Source of the DNA: Timema cristinae
Taxonomy: Eukaryota > Arthropoda > Insecta > Phasmatodea > Timematidae
Length of the DNA: 64,000 nucleotides
Reading direction: 5' to 3'
NCBI GenBank assembly: GCA_039000515.1
Contig: JBCFYV010000495.1
Location: 18,132 to 82,131, forward strand
A program made the translations under genes and the position numbers. The notes below the pieces were generated by a model. That model worked only from the letters and a program-made list of their open reading frames with translations, had not been told where the DNA came from and searched no databases. Positions 57,516 to 64,000 of this stretch are shown in pieces (positions within the stretch are counted from its first letter, which is position 1; each line of letters begins with the position of its first letter).

Positions 57516-58587
57516 AGAAGAAGATTATTATTGGTGAAATTGGGGCTTCCACTTTCACAGTAAATGATTAACGACAAGGATACTGGGTGTTGTCTGTTTT
57601 AAAAATGATTTAGTTTGTAAGTCATGTGATGATATGATCAGTCGTCTCAGAAATTGCACGTTAAGAACCTTCAAATAACTCAATAAAGCTGCGTTTGAGT
57701 CATCACGTTAAATACTCACAAATAAACCAATAAAGCCACGTTTGGGTGTGAAAAGTGTTTTTTTTAATGTGTGGGTGCCCGTATCAGCCCTCTGGTTAAA
57801 ATCGGAATAGCTCAGATCGACTTGGATTATATAACTTATTTTTCAATTATTTCCAACTTGACGTTCGATTCCCATCCAATAGATGACAAACTATCACATT
57901 TATTTGTTTGGAGGGTATGGAAATGAAGGGGAGTCTCGTCCAATGGGGATTCCGGAGCTAGCTCTGTTCTATCACCTCTCAAGCAATCACAGCAGGTGGA
58001 GGGATGTTCGCACTTTGGAGTTGACGCCTATTCTGTTAGGACCCAAATAACAGAGTTGTAAAAAGGAACATTTAGAATACAAAAATATTAATTTTTAAAA
58101 GTAAATATTGAAAAAGTGTTTCTACCGGGGACTTATTGGTTTGGTCGCTTAAGTATTTTGTTCTGAGATACATTTTTATTTGCAGTTTTATTTAATTTGC
58201 AATACTATTTTTTTAAAGTGAGTGTTTGTTTCTTTAATTGTTGAAAAAAGTAATATGAAAAGATGAATAAGATTAATTACTTGTAAAAGCAATAATTTAA
58301 CTCATTAAGTGCCCAAGTAAAATTATATTTTAAAATCAAGATTAGACAAACAAATTATTTACACTACGGAAACACCCAAAAAATATTTTGGCTCTATCAA
58401 TACTGGTTAGTCTACTAGAGAGAGAGTAAGAAATCACAGTTTAGTTTCCTTTGAAGTTTGGACTCGGCACAGTATAGAATATATAGGCATCTTTCCGATA
58501 TAAATAAATGTCAGAAAAAATATATATATATATTTCACATTACATGCGCTGATCATACTATGTACGGAGCTGCCTATTTAGTTTTTA
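57516..58587. other. Host DNA, no gene seen
   Basis: Clean AT-rich sequence. A short direct duplication (CACGTTAAATACTCACAAAT and GAACCTTCAAATAACTCAATAAAGC-type units) occurs at 57,660-57,740. A short (TA)n lies at 58,520-58,535. Confidence 0.55.
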
Positions 58588-58805
58588 TAGCACTGCGTCT
58601 AACTACCCGTTTGGGTTATATTCCTATGTACTAATTATGCTAAATGGTTAGGAATGAGTAAGCTAAGTTTGAATTTAGAGGGACTGTACCCGAATTTGCA
58701 TGGAGGCAGAACGGAAAACCATCCTTAGTACATCCAACCGGTATTTGGTCCCCGATCACCCTGTCATCGTTAGTCTAGTCCGTTACGAGAGTGACGCCTT
58801 ACTGT
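58588..58805 (-). mobile_element. SINE family B, near-complete copy
   Basis: It starts (tail end) at GCACTGCGTCTAACTACCCG, then GGTTAGGAATGAGTAAGC, ACCCGAATTTGCATGGAGGC, CCCCGATCACCCTGTCATCG and ACGAGAGTGACGCCTTA. The ~30-bp tail closely resembles that of SINE A. Confidence 0.8.
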
Positions 58806-61264
58806 GAATCCACACGTTCATTCGAAAAACTAGTGGAGAACAGAAACTTGGTCACGTGACGAATCTGTGCGAATGGGCATTTGACAACGCATGCGCTATG
58901 CAGCTAGAAGAAAACCAACAGCTTCATTGACTTTTGTGAGGAGATTTGAAATAACCCGTTAATGTAAAGCGTGTGAATCAATGAATCAAATTGTGCCACG
59001 ACACAGCGTTATAATTTGAAAACATTCATCGGGACAATGATCTAAAATATATATGTATCCACTAGAAAATAAAATATGTTGATAATCAGCTGTTTTAAGT
59101 TATTGTTGCAATGCAGTATGGGTCACATACAGCGTGTGAGTTGCTGTGACGCTCAAGCAGCTTTCTATTTTAGGCGAACGTGTGAATCAAGCCTTAGACC
59201 TTCGGCCACCAAAGTGGGTATCTATTTAATTAAGTAAAAGTGTGGGCTCGCCTCTGTATCAAATGTTATGCTATTGAGTCGGTCAATAATTTTCAGTTTA
59301 TAGACAATTTTCTTTTAACGAAAGAAAAGAAAATATCTTCAGTGGCTATGTTTAGTTCAATCTTCTTAAAACAGTCATTCCAATCGTTCTTGAATATTTG
59401 TCATGGTCAAAATGGAATCAAAGCAGAAACTATTGAATTGAAGAGTAAACTTTCCCTTTTAAATTTCCCAACCCCATGACAAATATTTCAGAATTGTTTC
59501 TTTAAGGATACATTATATAATTATTTAAACAAGATTCAGACGTCTGCCAATCCCTCATTCGATTTGAACTGCTTGTTATTCGTGTACTGGGGGATTGGTT
59601 GACTCACGAGACTAAACTATAAATAAAGCCCCCCCCCCCATAAGTTCTGATTTGATGCAACTTTTTTTTAATATAAGTGTACTGTACCTCGGTCTCACCG
59701 TCATCAGCAGGCCAGCCCTACACGAGAGAGACACCTTAGACCGTTCGGCCACTTAAGTGGGTATCATGGTATTCGAAACTGAGGTGTTGTATGATGTTTA
59801 TTTTAGATTTTTTTAATGTTATTTCAATGTGTGTGCTATTTTTGACAAGGGCTATAACATGAAAGGAATGATTTTTACACACAAAACGAATGCTTATAAT
59901 GCTAAAATATAGGCCTAAGACAAATTAGACTTGTACGATATTCAAGTAAATTCCTTGAACTGATAGCAACAAAACTACCCGCACTGGTGAATACGTGGAT
60001 AAAGGCGTCAGTCTCGTCCTGTCAGATTTGCCGCTGATGGAGAGGTCAGGGGTTTGAATACCAGCCTGTGTGCAAGTGTTTTTTTTTTTCTCCCTAATTG
60101 GTTTGCTATTTTTTCCTCAATAAAATACGGGTACACTTTATCCAGATTCTACCTTTCTCCTCCCTAACATATTGGTATAAATATGCGGTTAGCCTCGACG
60201 AGTGGTAAGACTCAAGGCACGAAATAATAAAAGGGCAGTTAACTAAGCAATTGTCACGTGTCTGTAAAATAACCGCGCTCTAATTACTCGCCCGTGTGCT
60301 ATATAATACGGTAATGAGTTGAGGAAATGGCCCGCGGTACGCACCACTTTCACTGATAAGCTGTTCGCACGCGCTGGTTCGGCCTCACACGCACAAGAAG
60401 AACTCCAGAGGATAACAATGCCGACACACCCGTCTTACCTCGAGTTCTCACGCTGTTTAAATAACATAGCAACCCCTTCGTCACAGATAGACCTCCTCGA
60501 TTGGATTTATTTTGCAATCGCCTTTCAGCGCGAGTTATATAAGTCCGTCTAGTCTCGAGAGTAAACCAATCTTCCAGCATACGAATGGCCGTATATAAAG
60601 TTTATATTCAGATGTCAGAAAGTCCCTCACTTAAACCTTAACTGATTGTTATTCCTATAGACACCGTGCAAAGTGCAGACGATATTTGAATTCACGACAC
60701 TAGCGCACAAGATGGCCACATTTTTAAGTTCTTGCAGGGTAAATCCGAGCTGTATAATGTTTACCGTGATCAAATACTCGAAAATCCTAAAACATAGCTC
60801 ATCGTTTCTCGTAAACTACTTGGAAAAGGACTATAATGAATTTTACTGCAGACATAGTTTCACTCTGTGTAAAAGTAGGTGTAAAGGTAGTAAGTAGTTT
60901 CACGTTCCTTACCAACGATTAAACTGGGTTTGATTTAAATAAAAGATAACAAAGGATGCTTTCACTATCACTTAAAAAAGCTCCAACTCAGGTCTAGGAA
61001 ATCTTTAACCAAATGCCCTAATTCGCAACTGCTAGTTTTTTTTTTTTAAATGTAAAGATCGTAAATTATATTTAAAAAAAATAAAAATGTATTGTATGCT
61101 TGTTTTAGAAAGTGACCACCTTCGTTGTGACTTTCAAATCCCGCTAAATCTATGCTATTATTCAATGATGACTCATTATTTGACAATTATAAATAATTGT
61201 GATAATGATTTAAAACATGGATTGTACTGCAGTGTTTGGTATTTAATACCCGTTATGGCTATCC
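58806..61264. other. Host DNA with SINE remnants, no supportable gene
   Basis: Open frames at 59,240-59,479, 60,319-60,580 and 60,673-60,897 lack family resemblance and splice context. A tRNA-like segment with GGGGTTTGAATACCAGC lies near 60,050. Poly-C (59,631-59,639) and poly-T runs are short. Confidence 0.5.
59690..59772 (-). mobile_element. SINE family B, head fragment
   Basis: CTCGGTCTCACCGTCATCAG, CTACACGAGAGAGACACCTT and AGACCGTTCGGCCACTTAAG give the tRNA-like head on the minus strand. A shorter head remnant (CTTAGACCTTCGGCCACCAA) lies at 59,192-59,220. Confidence 0.6.
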
Positions 61265-61425
61265 GAAAACCTAAGCTGTTCAAGGACCCAGGATGAGGAA
61301 AAGTAAAAATGTAAGAAAAGGCACCATTACTCGCTTGTAGAAAGAATGAAAGTAGAAAACCATCCCTAGTATAATCCGCTGGGACTCGAAACAAATTCTG
61401 ATTTCATAGGTAAGTACTGAATGTG
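61265..61425 (-). mobile_element. SINE family B, diverged fragment
   Basis: CCCAGGATGAGGAAAAGTAA, GTAGAAAACCATCCCTAGTA and CCGCTGGGACTCGAAACAAA correspond to the middle of family B. Confidence 0.45.
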
Positions 61426-61604
61426 CAGCAGAGATGGGGTAGTGTCTAGAAAAACTCGGGACCACGACTGTCCGCAAGCGGCGGCAAGTAGAAACGAACG
61501 ACCGGTCGGAGTGGCCAAAAGTTCCTAGGAAACCAGAACTTTAGTCATAATATTAAAATCATTTATGTCAGCATCACAATATGAACAAAGGTCAATCAAT
61601 TTCT

Positions 61605-61788
61605 ACAGTCTACCAAAACCCTTCCTTCACCTCTGACAGACATCTTGTGAATGTGGGGAATGCCAGGCCTCCACCGTGGTTCGGATTCCACGTTAAACTG
61701 TAGGTCCTCCATTTCATCTCACTATCACCCTACCATTACACATTAGCGTTAGTGCGTATAACCCGAATGGTGTAGTAAGACGCGCTGC

Positions 61789-61838
<50 letters not shown>

Positions 61839-61862
61839 TATAATAATAATAAATAATAATAA
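61605..61862 (+). mobile_element. SINE family A, 5'-truncated copy with long (TAA)n tail
   Basis: The + strand matches the reverse complement of 56,973-57,180 (CCTTCACCTCTGACAGACAT, CCACCGTGGTTCGGATTCCA, CCATTACACATTAGCG) without the tRNA head. It ends in a (TAA)n run at 61,789-61,862. A leucine-rich minus-strand frame across the microsatellite is not a gene. Confidence 0.88.
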
Positions 61863-61947
61863 TTTCTACAGTCATTTTTGCAAAGAAGAAAAAAATAGCC
61901 AAGTACAAGACACTTAATTTTCTTAGTATACCTTACGATTTCAATTT

Positions 61948-62388
61948 CAGGCTGGCTACAAAATTTTATTATATCATTCTCTAACTTTTTTTTTTTAGGT
62001 TTTCCAGAAATTAAAAAAAATCCACAGCTTAACTTATTTTACAATTTTTCTTGGTTTAATGGCAATTTTTTTTTCGTTTATTGTATTGATAAAATATTTT
62101 TTTTAAACAATCCTAAAGGCTACTAAAGATAAACATTATTTTAAAATTCTTTTTACTGTATTTAATGTTTAAGGTTTTGTATTATTTGTGTGCCTGTGTA
62201 AATGTCTTATAAAACACACAATAAAAACATATGCTAGAATAAAATAATCAATGCATTTTGTTAAAATAGAGAAATCAAATCTCTCTTTTTTTATGTTTGA
62301 GTATATAATTAGTCAAGTATTTAAATTCCCTGACTTTTCCTGATTTAAAAAAAACAACCAAACATTTCCCCTGTTTGTAGCCATCATG
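61948..62388. mobile_element. MITE, second copy of the 34.9-kb family
   Basis: Begins CAGGCTGGCTACAAAA, ends TTTGTAGCCATCATG and is 441 bp long. AATTT occurs just before and just after the element and may be a short target duplication. The interior is AT-rich with no open frame. Confidence 0.65.
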
Positions 62389-64000
62389 AATTTAAATTAT
62401 GGATTGAAGCCATTCACATAATTAATGTGTGCATTAGAAAATTTAATTTAGTAATTTTGTAGAATAATTTTACAATCAAATCATATTAATATAAACACTG
62501 TTTCCAATAATTAGTATTTCTATGGATTTTCAAATTTTGCTTTATACAGTGTTGTTGCTTGAAGAAGGTCGAATCACCTATTAATATGATTTAGGATTCT
62601 CAATATAGTGTCCGAAAACTTAAACTGTTCAATGGCTTAATTAACTCGACTACCACAGAGAAAAATTATAGTTCATGATCCCTGTAAGTGTTAAGAATAG
62701 TAATATATTCTACCTTTGTCATAAGAAAGTAAATTATTTACTTAGATGATTTAGCAACCATATTAATTTGTCAATACTCTAGTAGCCACGTAGGGACGTG
62801 TTTTTAAGCGCGCGTATGAATCTAAAAAAATTTAAAAATTTGAGTCAGAGCAAAGTTAACTGGTCAACTAAATTAAGACATAAAAATTATTAATCTTTTA
62901 TGGAAAAGGTGGTATCTTGAATAAGAAAAAATAACTACGCTGAATATGGTCTTAGTATGTCCATGTAAATCAACTCATTAATTCTAAAAGGCATTATAAG
63001 TAAAACAAACTTTTATATTCAATAAAAAACAAAAACTACGGTGTTTATATAAAAATTGGTTAACTAGGAAATTACAAAAGGCAATAAATTAATAAATTAT
63101 AGCCTATGAAATAAATGAGAATTAACTAACTCATTAGCTATACATTTATGATCGTTAATTTGCGAACTACTGACCGTATTTTTTAAAAGACCTGAGATTA
63201 TACCAAACTATTTCAATGAACAATCTTTACTTAAGTATAATCGCTCTTTGTTTTTTTTTTTAAAAATCTATTAAAATAAACTCTTTTCAAAAACAATCTA
63301 CCAATAAATTTTTTTGTATTGTCGTGCATTTGTTGATAACGAAATAACTCCCCCCCGAAACCGGTGGCAGCCGGGTTTAAGGCGTTGAATGGCATTATAA
63401 AGTCACTGTTGACACTAAAAAGGGCCCGAGTTGGAGTACCGGTCGGTCTACTGAGTATGGTTTTTCCCTTTGTGACCATTTCCCATAATTTTTTAAAGCT
63501 ATCCATGCAACAGCGGATGACCTTGTCTAAACTACCATCTTATACACAACAATGATTATGACTTTTTAAAGTCGCGTTAAAGTAAAATTACAAAAATGAG
63601 ATTATAAAGCAAAAGGAATCAAACCCATATTTGCTTGTTTTTTGTTTTAAAATTTTCTATGTAAAAAAAAAAAAGCACATCAAAAATTAGTTTTTTAAAA
63701 GTTTTACCGTTTGGGTTTTTGGGAATACTACGCACCAAATTTTAAAATTTACGACATTTGGAGGGATCTAATTTGAAAAAGGGGGCGTGCGAAGTAGATG
63801 TAATCTTTCACCTACAAATTTAAGGACGATGACATTAACTTTCGCAGACGAATTGATTAAATGCCAAAAAAAAACTCCATCAAAATACAAATACAAAAAA
63901 TGTTTTTTAAACACGCAATTTTCTTTTGAACTAAATTTGATGAATTTTTCCGGGCAAAAAAAATTATTTTAAAATAAAGAAAAAAAATTCTTTTTTTTAA
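62389..64000. other. Host DNA, no supportable gene
   Basis: AT-rich, with quality falling again after ~63,300. A 91-codon minus frame at 63,231-63,506 and a 63-codon plus frame at 63,364-63,555 overlap; the minus one has protein-like composition but I recognise no family. Confidence 0.5.

Noticed and set aside
61714..61908. Minus-strand leucine-rich frame
   Set aside because: Product of the (TAA)n microsatellite at the end of a SINE.

Overview
This window is animal genomic DNA, most likely from an invertebrate; nothing in it identifies the species. The host background is AT-rich and intron/intergenic-like. It carries two tRNA-derived SINE families, a MITE family, microsatellites, and almost no long open frame. 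Base quality varies strongly. About 2-32.4 kb, 36.1-37.3 kb, 39.85-45.1 kb and the last ~0.7 kb are full of inflated homopolymer runs typical of unpolished long-read consensus. About 32.5-36 kb and 45.5-63.2 kb read cleanly apart from sporadic indels.

The main feature is a complete Polinton/Maverick element of the adintovirus type at 37,811-55,675 (17,865 bp). It is bounded by a 6-bp target-site duplication (CATTAT), begins 5'-AGT and ends ACT-3', and has ~660-bp terminal inverted repeats. Each inverted repeat contains about five ~73-bp tandem units. All recognised genes are on the + strand. In order they are: protein-primed family B DNA polymerase (~43.0-46.67 kb); AT-rich spacer; FtsK/HerA-type packaging ATPase (47,369-48,020); a small basic protein with a hydrophobic C-terminus (48,039-48,377); a conserved uncharacterised protein (48,377-49,030); a retroviral-type DDE integrase with a chromodomain-like tail (49,030-50,093); a penton/minor capsid-like protein (50,090-50,856); a small basic virion-like protein (50,853-51,263); the double-jelly-roll major capsid protein (51,265-52,580); an uncharacterised protein (52,620-~53,166); an adenain-like cysteine protease (53,087-53,624); and a final two-repeat protein (53,637-54,372) followed by a poly(A) signal and a repeat-rich subterminal region.

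Together these encode replication (polymerase), integration, genome packaging, capsid building and capsid maturation, so this is a virus-like transposon. The genes from 48,039 to 52,580 are chained by TAATG or ATGA stop/start overlaps or a 1-nt gap. TATA boxes lie 39-48 nt upstream of only four start codons, which suggests four transcription units. Most genes carry frameshifts with conserved sequence on both sides. The near-identical inverted repeats and the perfect TSD suggest a young insertion, with many of the indels being sequencing errors rather than decay.

The left 4 kb of the element (38.5-42.4 kb) has no recognised gene. About 600 bp right of the insertion lies a probable host exon (56,275-56,518) encoding part of a CRAL-TRIO lipid-binding domain. 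The remaining flanks hold SINEs (one nested in another, one nested in a MITE), a ~1.5-kb direct-repeat pair at 9.7/15.3 kb, and sequence in which I see nothing codable.
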